Part shown: positions 26,921 to 34,579 of the stretch, one piece after another
How positions within the stretch are numbered: position 1 is the stretch's first letter
How the letters are laid out: each line of letters begins with the position of its first letter
Assembly: GCF_946902045.1 (NCBI RefSeq)
Contig: NZ_OX336253.1
Location: 2,290,814 to 2,354,813, forward strand
DNA from: Neisseria sp. Marseille-Q5346
GTDB lineage: Bacteria > Pseudomonadota > Gammaproteobacteria > Burkholderiales > Neisseriaceae
Direction of reading: 5' to 3'
Length of the DNA stretch: 64,000 nt
Program-made: the position numbers and the translations under genes
Notes under the pieces: model-generated
Told to the model about the DNA's origin: nothing
Databases searched by the model: none
What the model saw: only the letters and a program-made list of their open reading frames with translations

Positions 26921-27334
26921 TTATGAGTGGTAAGGAAGCCAAGAAAAAAACAGAGGGTGGCTCTCGGAGAGAATATGGTTGTGTGTTTTCATTCTTACAT
27001 AAATACGGTCACCGTTAGAAACGGGAAGGCCGCTAACTGTTTGGTGCAGCATGAATGAAATACTTTCTTCTTGACCGACACTATCATACGGCGGGATTTC
27101 AAAATTGGAAATTACATCGTCGTTGTGAACAATCTCTAAAAAGATTGGTTGGGTTTGCAATGTCTGCATATACTCATCTTCGGCGTAAAATGAAATAGAC
27201 AGGCATAGACGACCTAAAATAGATTGTTGCGCCGGGATATGGCATATATCGGGAAATATACCTATCAGACTGTATTTGTCATTTTCCGCATGGCGGATGA
27301 TTTCATCGCAATAGTGGACATTTAAGTGAATCAT
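26921..27334 (-). CDS. third gene of the toxin-antitoxin operon, DUF6941-like
   Basis: 137 residues. NVHYCDEIIRHAENDKYSLIGIFPDICHIPAQQSILGRLCLSISFYAED recalls the DUF6941 family (a beta-sandwich of unknown role). Its ATG overlaps the antitoxin stop (ATGA at 27331-27334), so it is translationally coupled to the toxin-antitoxin pair. It may be a third component or a passenger. Confidence 0.55.
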   Translation of the reverse strand: MIHLNVHYCDEIIRHAENDKYSLIGIFPDICHIPAQQSILGRLCLSISFYAEDEYMQTLQTQPIFLEIVHNDDVISNFEIPPYDSVGQEESISFMLHQTVSGLPVSNGDRIYVRMKTHNHILSESHPLFFSWLPYHS

Positions 27335-27831
27335 GCCTGCTCCATATATTCGTACTGCTGTTCAAACGCTGCGCGAACTTCAAGCGGGGAAACGCCTAAT
27401 GCGTTTGCCAGTTTTTGTACAGTCTCATTATGTAGGGATTGTTTGCTGTTTTCGATGCGGGACAGATAGGGTTGACGCAATCCTGCGGCGGCTGCCAATT
27501 CAGACTGGGTAAACCCCTTTTTCATCCTCAGGCTGACAAATGTCTCTCCGCCTGCTTTGAGGGCTATTTTATCGGCAATTTTCGCTGCCGCCCTGTCCAT
27601 CGCTGCTTTGCGGCGCGGATTTTTCCGTACATGTTCAATATGCTCTGCGGCGGGGGTAGTGTTGGGGCTGATCGGTTTGATGCATTTAATCTGCCCGTTT
27701 ATCCGCAGGCAGTTTATGTGGGTGACGGGGGTGGCGGATGTAGGTGTTGATACTGTGCAGGCGGCCACGGCAACAGTGAGTGTTGCACCCATTTGAAACC
27801 ATGTGCCGTTAGTTGGAGTACAGTTCTTCAT
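27331..27831 (-). CDS. HigA-like antitoxin with XRE helix-turn-helix and unusual N-terminus
   Basis: 166 residues from ATG 27831, which overlaps the toxin's end; a start at 27792 is possible. The C-terminal 75 residues are a clear XRE domain (FVSLRMKKGFTQSELAAAAGLRQPYLSRIENSKQSLHNETVQKLANALGVSP). Residues 1-60 are odd for an antitoxin: MGATLTVAVAACTVSTPTSATP resembles a lipoprotein signal. Either this part is not translated or it is a toxin-wrapping segment. Gene order is toxin first, as in higBA. Confidence 0.7.
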   Translation of the reverse strand: MKNCTPTNGTWFQMGATLTVAVAACTVSTPTSATPVTHINCLRINGQIKCIKPISPNTTPAAEHIEHVRKNPRRKAAMDRAAAKIADKIALKAGGETFVSLRMKKGFTQSELAAAAGLRQPYLSRIENSKQSLHNETVQKLANALGVSPLEVRAAFEQQYEYMEQA

Positions 27832-28246
27832 AGTCTTTGATAATCCGTTTTGTGATTGGGTGTTCTGCCTGATAGTCAAATTTGTCTGTCTTCTTGTTTA
27901 CAACAGCCAATATATCTATGCGGCGGATATACGCGCCGTTTGGCTGTTTTTCATGGCATGGTGCGTAAATTATTCTGTATCCGGCGGCTTCTTCGCTGCC
28001 AAATCGGACGCGCAAAACTTTGATGTCTTTTTCCCATAATGACAATATGGGTTTCACTTCCAAGTCAATCGGGCCTATGGGTTCGCCATATTCTCTGAAG
28101 TATCTGTTTTCGTATAAGCCATCAAAAATAGCAGAGTCCGCCTGAATCATCTCAATGACGGTATCGAGATAACCGACCGCGTCTTCGTCTTTTTCAAAGA
28201 GGCGGTCTAAATCCTGCTCGGCGTTAAAGTGGACGGTCAGCTCCAT
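27809..28246 (-). CDS. RelE/ParE-like toxin
   Basis: 145 residues. VHFNAEQDLDRLFEKDEDAVGYLDTVIEMIQ then IKVLRVRFGSEEAAGYRIIYAPCHEKQPNGAYIRRIDILAVVNKKTDKFDYQAEHPITKRIIKDYEEL: the R...YRIIY...IRRIDIL pattern fits the RelE/HigB fold, which cleaves mRNA on the ribosome. Family assignment is by pattern only. First gene of a coupled three-gene operon. Confidence 0.65.
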   Translation of the reverse strand: MELTVHFNAEQDLDRLFEKDEDAVGYLDTVIEMIQADSAIFDGLYENRYFREYGEPIGPIDLEVKPILSLWEKDIKVLRVRFGSEEAAGYRIIYAPCHEKQPNGAYIRRIDILAVVNKKTDKFDYQAEHPITKRIIKDYEELYSN

Positions 28247-28363
28247 GCGTGCCCTTTTTTATATATTATATCTTTTTAGTTATACCGCGCAATATGCGGT
28301 AATAAATCAGTTGTTCAAGTATTTTAAATCCATAGCCTTCTGCCGGTAACAGTCTTTTTTCTG

Positions 28364-29005
28364 CTACATCTCTTCGAGCTTCCACGCACCTTTGATTTTG
28401 CCGCAGATTTTAAGCTGTTCAAGGTCGTGTTTCTCTACAGTTTCGGTTTCGTAGCGTTTGTTATCGCTTAGAATTTTGACGCCGCCGGTAACGGTACGTT
28501 GCAGGCGTTTGGCACGCAGGCCGTCGGAGACGTGAATAAGGTACACGCCGTCTTCCACCATTTCAGTAACGGCGGTATCGACAAATATAACGTCGCCTTC
28601 ATCAATAGTTCCTGCCATGCTGTCGCCGCGTGCGGTGATAATTTTGATGTGGGACAGGTTTCCGCCGAATTTGTCTTTTGCCCACAGGCGCGATACGTTG
28701 ACGTAATCGACGACTTCCGCGGGCAAGTTTTCGATACCATTGCCGCATGCCGCTTCGATGTTGAGGCGTTCAAAGCGGATTTGTTGATCGTCATCTGAAC
28801 CAATCGGACTGTTTGGCGTGGAGTCCAAATAATATGGTCCCATGCCGTAGTCTTCTTCCAGTCGTCTGCTGACTTTTTCGCCAAAAGATGCTTTGCCGCT
28901 CATCAATTGGGACAAAAGGCTTTTGTCTTTTGTCGGTAGGGTTTTGTCTTCAAAGAATTTTTTTAAATTCTCAATCCGTATTTCTTTCAATTCTGACTTA
29001 TTCAT
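28364..29005 (-). CDS. CI-like prophage repressor with S24 peptidase domain
   Basis: 213 residues. N-terminal DNA-binding helices (LSQLMSGKASFGEKVSRRLEEDYGM), then LexA-type autoprotease with the Ser in TARGDSMAGTIDEGDVIFVD and the Lys in GLRAKRLQRTV; cleavage expected at ACGNG. Divergent from the Cro-like gene at 29131 across an operator region. RecA-stimulated self-cleavage would induce this prophage. Confidence 0.88.
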   Translation of the reverse strand: MNKSELKEIRIENLKKFFEDKTLPTKDKSLLSQLMSGKASFGEKVSRRLEEDYGMGPYYLDSTPNSPIGSDDDQQIRFERLNIEAACGNGIENLPAEVVDYVNVSRLWAKDKFGGNLSHIKIITARGDSMAGTIDEGDVIFVDTAVTEMVEDGVYLIHVSDGLRAKRLQRTVTGGVKILSDNKRYETETVEKHDLEQLKICGKIKGAWKLEEM

Positions 29006-29130
29006 AGCTATCTCCCAGCAGTAATTATTTATATTCTATTTAGTTTCTACTAAACAAACAAATAATAAATATATTTGCTTTTGCGTTTAATAACTGTTAA
29101 ACTTGTTTAATGTTTAAAAATGGAGCAGAT
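29006..29130. promoter_or_regulatory. operator region of the CI/Cro switch
   Basis: Two dyads: TTTAGT-TTCT-ACTAAA (29039-29054) and GTTTAA-TAACTG-TTAAAC (29085-29102), with a further TTTAA half-site before 29112. The similar cores TTTARt suggest binding by the same repressor. Divergent promoters must lie here. Confidence 0.65.
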
Positions 29131-29337
29131 ATGACTCACGCTGAATTTATTAAAACGCTTTCGACTAAGCGTGGAGCAAGGTCGGAATATGCCCAAAAGT
29201 TGGGTTTGTCTCTGTCGTTTTTGTGGCAAATCGAAAACCGAAGGGCTGTAACACCGAAGCGGTGCTACGAAAATGTAATTTTGCTTACCAATGGTCGGGT
29301 TTCTGTATCCGACCTGATTTCCGAAACGAGATCATAG
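29131..29337 (+). CDS. Cro-like HTH protein
   Basis: 68 residues from ATG 29131 after TGGAGCAGAT. MTHAEFIKTLSTKRGARSEYAQKLGLSLSFLWQIENRRAVTPKRCYENVILLTNGRVSVSDL is a YdaS/Cro-type fold. Position opposite the repressor supports the role of lytic regulator. Confidence 0.72.
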   Translation: MTHAEFIKTLSTKRGARSEYAQKLGLSLSFLWQIENRRAVTPKRCYENVILLTNGRVSVSDLISETRS

Positions 29338-29369
29338 CCTTGGTACGGATTTCTCATTTTTCCCCCATT

Positions 29370-29430
29370 ACTGATTAACGCGCAATCAGTGATTCAGCCT
29401 GCCCTCTCAAGGGGGGGGCAGGCCTTTTTT
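29370..29430 (+). terminator. early terminator with G8 loop before the primase
   Basis: Stem GCCTGCCC (29397-29404) / GGGCAGGC (29416-29423) followed by T6, with a G8 run (29411-29418) split between loop and stem. Just upstream lies ACTGATT / AATCAGT (29370-29390). Placed between cro and the primase, this would make replication functions depend on readthrough. Confidence 0.6.
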
Positions 29431-29460
29431 ACGCCTAAAAAATGTGCAGGACAAACGGAT

Positions 29461-32301
29461 ATGGAAAACAAACTGGATTTTAAAACGGTTGCCGATGCGG
29501 CTTTGAATGCGGTGGACAACCTGCTTGCGGAATGGCTTCCGTCAGGCAAATATAAAGGGCATGAGTTCTTCGCCCTGAATCCGACGCGGGCGGATAAGCA
29601 TCTTGGCAGTTTTGCGGTCAATACGCATTCGGGCGCGTGGGCGGATTATGCGACGAACGATGCAGGCGGCGATTTGGTCAGCCTCTATGCCTATCTTTTC
29701 TGCAACGGACGGCAGGGGGACGCGCTAAAAGCGGTCGCCGAGCGGCTGCGCATCGGCAATTTCGGAGCGGTCGAAAGGAAGGAATGGGACGGCGAGCCGA
29801 AAACGGGCAAGTCGAAACGGGAAAGCTGGCAGCCTATTGCGCCGTTCGATGAAGGTCGTCTGAAATATCTGGAAGGCAGTCAGGTTTACCTTCTTTGTAA
29901 AAATGAGCGGGCGGAAGGCTTGCGGGCAGTGTACCGCGATGCGGACGGCAAGCCGCTTTGCGTTGTACAGCGCTTTATCGACCAGGACGGCGGAAAATCC
30001 GATTTGCCGTTTGTGTGGGCGAAAAACAGCGAGGGTGTAGAGAAGTGGACAAGCCGCCGCCTAAAGGATCCACAGCCGCTGTTCGGGTTGGATGCTTTGG
30101 CGGAAAGACCTGATGCGCCTGTTTTGATTGTCGAGGGCGAAAAGTGCAAGCTGGCGGCAGAGGCGTATTTTGATTTGAAGGGCTGGGTTGCCGTGTCTTG
30201 GCTGGGCGGTTGCAACGGCTGGAAAAAGGCGGATTGGTCGCCGCTTGCCGGGCGCAATGTGCTGATTTGGCCTGACTGCGATTCCCAGCGGGAAAAGCTG
30301 TCGAAGAAGGATGAGGCGGCGGGTGTGAAGCCGTCGGATATGCCGTATCTGCCGTGGCGCGGACAGCCCGGCATGAAGGCGGCGCTGGGGATTGCCCAAG
30401 TTCTCAAGGAGTCGGGCTGTACGGTCAAAATCGTGAATATTCCGAATCCGGGCGTGTGGCCTTCGGGCTACGATATTGCAGACGTGATTTCGGATACCGA
30501 GCCGCTGACGACGGTGCGTGAAATGATGGCGGATACGCTGGTTTTCCCGTTTTCAGACGACATTGACGGGCAGCCTTTCCCGCGCCTATCCGATAAGGAG
30601 CGTGCGGCGCAAAATGCGCCCACGGCAACGAAAGGGGGCGGCGGGGACGGCGATGATGCGGAATACGACGGAGAAAATCCGCGTTTGGCGGAATTGTTGA
30701 AAAATTACGCGCAAATCGGGTTGAAAGAGAAGGTTTTGAACTTGGAAACAGGGGAATCTTTCAGCCGAAGCCAGTTGGAAAAAGTGTTTTCGCGTCCTGC
30801 CGTGCTGACTTGGTTTCATCTGCACGATAGAAACAAGCTATCGGAGCTTGAGGCGGGGATTTTAATCAAACAGAAAAAATTGGAGGCGATGGCGGATGTC
30901 AGCCCCGTTTTTAAAAACGCGCTTGCGCGCTATATCTACCTGGACGGGACGACGGACGCCTACGACAGGCAGTTGGAAGCCATCGTGTCGCTGGCGGCGG
31001 TCAAGGCTGCCGTACCTGAAGAATTTGACGACTGGAGCAAGTCGCCCGCTCGTCTCGTCTGTCCGATGAGCAATTATGTGTTTGAGCCGGATATGCCGCA
31101 GGGTGTGGTGTATAAAAACGAGAAATTAAGCCATATCAATGCGTTCAAGGGCTTGCCGAAAAAGGCTGAAGCGCCTGAAAAGCCGTTCGCGCCGGAAACG
31201 CCGCTGGCTGAATTGGAAAAACATTTTCCGAAATGTGCAAACATTATCGGGCTGGTACGGCATTTGTGTTCGGGCAACGGCAATTTGAGCGAGGCTTGCA
31301 CGGAATGGGTTCTGAACTGGCTTGCCTGCCGTTTCAGGCGGCCAGCCGAAAAGCCCGCTACCGCATTGGTGTTTATCTCCGAAACGCAGGGCGTGGGCAA
31401 ATCGACGTTTGGCGAGAAGGTCGTCAAAGAGCTTTTCGGCGAGTATCTGCGCCAACTCGACCAAAACGCGCTGGAATCGCGCTTCAATGCGTCGCTGCTG
31501 TTTGCACTGGTTACGATATTCGAGGAAATCAGTCCGTCGGACGAGCGGCTGAACGTCATCGGCAAACTGAAAAACATGATTACGTCGGATGTGATTATGG
31601 TGGAGCGCAAAGGGCGCGATGCGGAAAAACACAACGACTTCAATTCTTTTATCATTTTCTCGAACGACGAGCGGTCTATCCCCATCGAAAGCAACGACAG
31701 GCGGTTTATGGTCTTGTCGTGCAACCGCAAGTATTCGGACGCGCAATACGAGGCATTGCAGGCGGAAATCGACAACGGCGGAGTGGACGAATTCGCGCGG
31801 TTTCTCTATGCGCTGCCGCTGATGTATTCGGACGGTGATACGCGGCGGGCGTTCACGCCGCATACCAAGCCGCTGACGACAGAAATCAAACGACGGATGA
31901 TCAACCTGAACAAGCCTTCTTGGGAAGCGTTTCTGGACGACTGGTGGCGCGGCGATTTGGGCTTGCCCTTCATCTCCTGCGCGGCGGGCGATTTGTGGTC
32001 GGCATACAAGAAATGGTGCATAGATACCAAGACTTTCCATATGCAGCAGAAGAATTTTTATGCAAATATGGCAAAACGCTTGGCGGATTGCCGTTCTGAT
32101 GTGATAATCCATGGGCAGAAGAAGAAGGTACGGTTTTTCGCCGTACCGCATAGCTGGATGTCCCCCGAAAGCCAGGATAAATTTCCTGCACCGAATACGG
32201 ACAAAACCGCCCGTTGGGCTGAAAATGCCGTTACCAAGGCAGATTATTACGGCAAGCAGATTGAAGCGTTTGCCCTTGCTTCCGATTCCGACCGTTTTTA
32301 A
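29461..32301 (+). CDS. phage primase-helicase
   Basis: 946 residues from ATG 29461. N-terminal region with GHEFFALNPTRADKHLGSFAVNTHSGAWADYAT resembles primase zinc/activation domains; toprim motif VLIVEGEKCKLAAEAYF near 221; SF3/VirE-like helicase with Walker A SETQGVGKSTF near 641-651, FEEISPSDERLNVIGKLKNMITSD and the sensor IIFSNDERSIPIESNDRRF. It would prime and unwind at the phage origin, perhaps the repeat region just downstream. Two uptake sequences of the mucDUS type lie inside the gene (29853, 30552). Confidence 0.85.
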   Translation: MENKLDFKTVADAALNAVDNLLAEWLPSGKYKGHEFFALNPTRADKHLGSFAVNTHSGAWADYATNDAGGDLVSLYAYLFCNGRQGDALKAVAERLRIGNFGAVERKEWDGEPKTGKSKRESWQPIAPFDEGRLKYLEGSQVYLLCKNERAEGLRAVYRDADGKPLCVVQRFIDQDGGKSDLPFVWAKNSEGVEKWTSRRLKDPQPLFGLDALAERPDAPVLIVEGEKCKLAAEAYFDLKGWVAVSWLGGCNGWKKADWSPLAGRNVLIWPDCDSQREKLSKKDEAAGVKPSDMPYLPWRGQPGMKAALGIAQVLKESGCTVKIVNIPNPGVWPSGYDIADVISDTEPLTTVREMMADTLVFPFSDDIDGQPFPRLSDKERAAQNAPTATKGGGGDGDDAEYDGENPRLAELLKNYAQIGLKEKVLNLETGESFSRSQLEKVFSRPAVLTWFHLHDRNKLSELEAGILIKQKKLEAMADVSPVFKNALARYIYLDGTTDAYDRQLEAIVSLAAVKAAVPEEFDDWSKSPARLVCPMSNYVFEPDMPQGVVYKNEKLSHINAFKGLPKKAEAPEKPFAPETPLAELEKHFPKCANIIGLVRHLCSGNGNLSEACTEWVLNWLACRFRRPAEKPATALVFISETQGVGKSTFGEKVVKELFGEYLRQLDQNALESRFNASLLFALVTIFEEISPSDERLNVIGKLKNMITSDVIMVERKGRDAEKHNDFNSFIIFSNDERSIPIESNDRRFMVLSCNRKYSDAQYEALQAEIDNGGVDEFARFLYALPLMYSDGDTRRAFTPHTKPLTTEIKRRMINLNKPSWEAFLDDWWRGDLGLPFISCAAGDLWSAYKKWCIDTKTFHMQQKNFYANMAKRLADCRSDVIIHGQKKKVRFFAVPHSWMSPESQDKFPAPNTDKTARWAENAVTKADYYGKQIEAFALASDSDRF

Positions 32302-32446
32302 GTGGTCGGCAATATGAAAAAACGTTTAAAATCATAATCCCGACAGGGTCGGACGTATTTTCGACAGGGTAGGTAGCAAAAAAAATCCCTTTAAAATCAT
32401 ATTTTAGACGTTTTAGACGTATTAGACGGGGTAGTTATCCCATACG

Positions 32447-32480
32447 CGCGAAGATATATATATATCTTCGCGTTTTTATT
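32447..32480 (+). terminator. terminator, CGCGAAGATATAT palindrome
   Basis: Perfect 26-bp palindrome with arms CGCGAAGATATAT / ATATATCTTCGCG followed by TTTTTATTTTT; likely terminator for the primase transcript. Confidence 0.7.
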
Positions 32481-32678
32481 TTTCCTTTTTTATACACCTT
32501 GTCATATTTTGTTTTTATTTTTTTCTATACGCGGATTTTTATAAAAAAGTATGTCTAAATAGTCTAAATTATGATTTTAAAGGGAAAAAAGGTGTTTTAA
32601 AAGTTGTCCTGCCCCGTCCAGCCCTGTCTAAATCTTGATTTTTAAGGGTTTTTTAAATTTTCTTCTTCATTGCCGATA

Positions 32679-32712
32679 AAAAAGCCGTCTGAACTTCCAG
32701 ACGGCGTTTCTT
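32679..32712. terminator. DUS-type hairpin
   Basis: AAAAGCCGTCTGAAC ... CAGACGGCGTTTC; the 10-mer core is present but neither AG nor AT precedes it. Ends hicB on the minus strand. Confidence 0.65.
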
Positions 32713-32722
32713 CAACGGCTTT

Positions 32723-33139
32723 TCAAGCAAGGCGGATTTCAAGCTGTTTGCCCAGTTGCGCCAAAGCGCGGACGACCGTATCGATTTTGGTGGCGTGGTG
32801 CAAGCCGGTAATCCGCTGAACCTCTTGCGGCGTGGTTTCCAGACGCCTTGCTAGTTCCGATTTGCTTACGTCCTGCGCCAGCATTTCATTGAGCAGCAAT
32901 ACTTTCGAATAAACCGACAAGGGCAGCGCGACCAAGCGTTCGCCTTCTTCGGGGGCGGACGGCAAGGGTGCGGGGCGTTGGTCTTCAAAATAGAAATCCA
33001 TTGCGGACTGCAACACGTCTTCCGCCATTTCGACCGCTTCGGTCATGTCGTCGCCCTGCGTAATGGCTTCGGGAATATCGCGGAAGGTAACGACATAGCC
33101 GCCTTCCTCGGCGGGGGTAAATTTTGCGGGATAGTACAT
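32723..33139 (-). CDS. hicB: HicB antitoxin
   Basis: 138 residues. N-terminal RNase H-like fold (YYPAKFTPAEEGGYVVTFRDIPEAITQGDDMTEAVEMAEDVLQSAMDFYFED) and C-terminal DNA-binding domain (KSELARRLETTPQEVQRITGLHHATKIDTVVRALAQLG). It neutralises HicA and represses the operon. hicA lies 36 bases upstream. Confidence 0.9.
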   Translation of the reverse strand: MYYPAKFTPAEEGGYVVTFRDIPEAITQGDDMTEAVEMAEDVLQSAMDFYFEDQRPAPLPSAPEEGERLVALPLSVYSKVLLLNEMLAQDVSKSELARRLETTPQEVQRITGLHHATKIDTVVRALAQLGKQLEIRLA

Positions 33140-33175
33140 CTCTCAACCTTTCTGCAAGCCCTTGCGGGCTTGCCC

Positions 33176-33352
33176 TTATTTTAAACCGAGCTGTTTTTTG
33201 ATTCCTTCGACCAAGCCCGTTTTCAGCTCTTTGGACGGGTGGCGGGGCAGATGCGACTGCTTGCCCTTGTAATACAGCTTGATGTGCCGCGTACCGTCTT
33301 TGGTTTCAACGCCTTGTGCCATCAGCCATTTTAAAAATTCGCTCTGCTTCAT
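33176..33352 (-). CDS. hicA: HicA toxin
   Basis: 58 residues: MKQSEFLKWLMAQGVETKDG then a RHIKLYYKGKQSHLPRHPSKELKTGL segment. This is the HicA double-stranded RNA-binding fold with the catalytic His in SHLPRHP. It cleaves mRNA when free of HicB. The upstream AT-rich stretch 33353-33440 contains repeated AAACATTTTTGTT/AAAAATGTTTAAA, a likely operator. Confidence 0.88.
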   Translation of the reverse strand: MKQSEFLKWLMAQGVETKDGTRHIKLYYKGKQSHLPRHPSKELKTGLVEGIKKQLGLK

Positions 33353-33389
33353 CTCATTGCCTGCTCCTGTTGTTCGGATAGATGTATTA

Positions 33390-33442
33390 TAAACAAAAAT
33401 GTTTAAATAACAAGTCTTTTTTTAAACATTTTTGTTAAATTT
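33390..33442 (-). promoter_or_regulatory. probable hicAB operator
   Basis: AACAAAAATGTTTAAA and TTTAAACATTTTTGTT are inverted arms centred near 33412, just upstream of hicA. HicB-type regulators bind such dyads. Confidence 0.55.
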
Positions 33443-33462
33443 GCTTATACGGCGGGCAAAAC

Positions 33463-33494
33463 AAAGGCCGTCTGTATGTTCAGACGGCCTGTTT
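33463..33494. terminator. DUS-type hairpin (same as 22662)
   Basis: AAAGGCCGTCTGTATGTTCAG hairpin, same degenerate left arm as at 22662; it begins the second copy of the repeated module. Confidence 0.7.
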
Positions 33495-33498
33495 GCCC

Positions 33499-34251
33499 TT
33501 AAATCTTCTTAATACTTTCTTCCCACTGCAAACGCTCCTCCTCTTCAATCGCCCGCTTTTCGGCTTCTTCTTTTTCCTTTTTCTCGTCCTGAAGCCTATT
33601 CTCTATTTTCTCCACTTCATCGGATACATTTTTGTCATAAACCATAATGGATACTGCATCATCAGGGCATCTTCTTCGATCATACAAATATAGATCTGTC
33701 TCACTTAACGGATTTCCTGACAAATTATCTAAAAAGTTTTCGAATATGCCCGCATTCACGCCCTCTATGGAAGGTAATACAATGCTAAATCTCTCCGCCT
33801 CTTTTACATGAATGCAACTTGGGCTGTTTATCTCTTCTTTCTGGGCAAATTCAGTACCGTACTTATCTACCAAAGCCTTAGCAATATGGAAAACCTCATC
33901 CCTATCTTCAACAGCCCTTGCAACATCACCCCTATCTCTAAGGTTATACGCATCAAGCGTATAATTTACTGCTATGTGGTACAACCTGCCTTGATGAAAC
34001 CTCATCAATATTATTGGAGCGGTAAAATCTTCGGTCAAAGCCAAATCTTCATACAACCATACGTAAGACGACGGATAAAGGTCATCTCCTTTCAAAAGCC
34101 TCGGCTTCTTACCCTGTTTCTTGGCAATCATTTGTTTGACGTACTGCTCGGAATCACCAATCTTCAGAAAACCGATACCGTCCACCAATGGTTGCGCAAC
34201 CGTAGCAGCAGATACCAAACAACCAACTACCAAAGCTGCAAAGCGTTTCAT
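33499..34251 (-). CDS. secreted protein with charged C-terminal coiled coil
   Basis: 250 residues. Signal peptide MKRFAALVVGCLVSAATVAQ. The middle part carries a pair of Cys (SPSCIHVKE, RRRCPDD). The last 50 residues are a Glu/Lys-rich helix (VEKIENRLQDEKKEKEEAEKRAIEEEERLQWEESIKKI). No family recognised. Within a lysogen it may act in the periplasm, for instance against superinfection; that is speculation. Confidence 0.65.
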   Translation of the reverse strand: MKRFAALVVGCLVSAATVAQPLVDGIGFLKIGDSEQYVKQMIAKKQGKKPRLLKGDDLYPSSYVWLYEDLALTEDFTAPIILMRFHQGRLYHIAVNYTLDAYNLRDRGDVARAVEDRDEVFHIAKALVDKYGTEFAQKEEINSPSCIHVKEAERFSIVLPSIEGVNAGIFENFLDNLSGNPLSETDLYLYDRRRCPDDAVSIMVYDKNVSDEVEKIENRLQDEKKEKEEAEKRAIEEEERLQWEESIKKI

Positions 34252-34447
34252 CTTTACTTTTCCTTGCGTGATTTAATCGAATTTCATCATGCCAAATTAT
34301 ATTTCCCTTGACAAGCATTTTCTTTTTGCCTTACATTCCGATTCACGAGGCGTCGAAAACCTCTTCCTACACGGCATTCACCCCGTCAGCGTGAATTTTT
34401 TACGTCTATAGAATCTCGGTTTCCTTGTTGTTTGTTTCGATACCGAA
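34252..34447. other. leader region between secreted-protein gene and C4-like RNA
   Basis: No gene. Must hold the divergent promoters for the minus-strand gene (start 34251) and for the rightward C4 RNA-antirepressor transcript. This block is the part missing from copy 1, so copy 1 may have lost its promoter. Confidence 0.5.
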
Positions 34448-34540
34448 GTTTTATGGCCGCGAGGGCTGCGAATACAAGACCCGATTAATCGGGGAATAAG
34501 CACGGCTCTTGTAGGGAGTTTTCGAACCTCGTGGCCGCCC
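34448..34540 (+). ncRNA. C4-type antisense RNA, copy 2
   Basis: Same layout as copy 1: GGCCGCGAGG (34455-34464), GCTGCGAATACAAGA, hairpin CCCGA/TCGGG (34480-34493), GGGAATAAGCACGGC. Recognition blocks: TGTAGG (34510-34515) with TTTTCGAA (34519-34526), complementary to TTCGAAA (34553-34559) and CCTACA (34564-34569) before the antirepressor; and GGCCGCGAGG to CCTCGTGGCC (34527-34536, one G-U pair). Where the sequence differs from copy 1, both sides of the stem changed together. Confidence 0.72.
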
Positions 34541-34552
34541 GTTTCGGGCAAC

Positions 34553-34572
34553 TTCGAAATCAACCTACAGGA
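34553..34572 (+). promoter_or_regulatory. antisense target at the second antirepressor ribosome-binding site
   Basis: TTCGAAATCAACCTACAGGA; the SD (CAGGAAA) abuts the CCTACA that pairs with TGTAGG at 34510-34515. ATG follows at 34580. Confidence 0.6.
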
Positions 34573-34579
34573 AATCATC

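Larger units (their letters stand above)
32302..32722. other. repeat-rich region downstream of the primase, candidate replication origin
   Basis: No gene. Three direct TTAGAC copies at 9-bp spacing (32404, 32413, 32422) face inverted GTCTAA copies at 32553, 32562 (again 9 bp) and 32626. Outer inverted arms CTTTAAAATCATA (about 32391) and TATGATTTTAAAG (about 32570). CGACAGGGT occurs twice near 32340-32375. A 26-bp palindrome with T tail sits in the middle (32447-32480). Confidence 0.5.

Noticed and set aside
31126-32151. 341-codon open frame on the minus strand opposite the primase-helicase
   Set aside because: Antisense of a well-supported gene in a GC-rich region; basic, low-complexity product with no domain, and no ribosome-binding site or neighbours.
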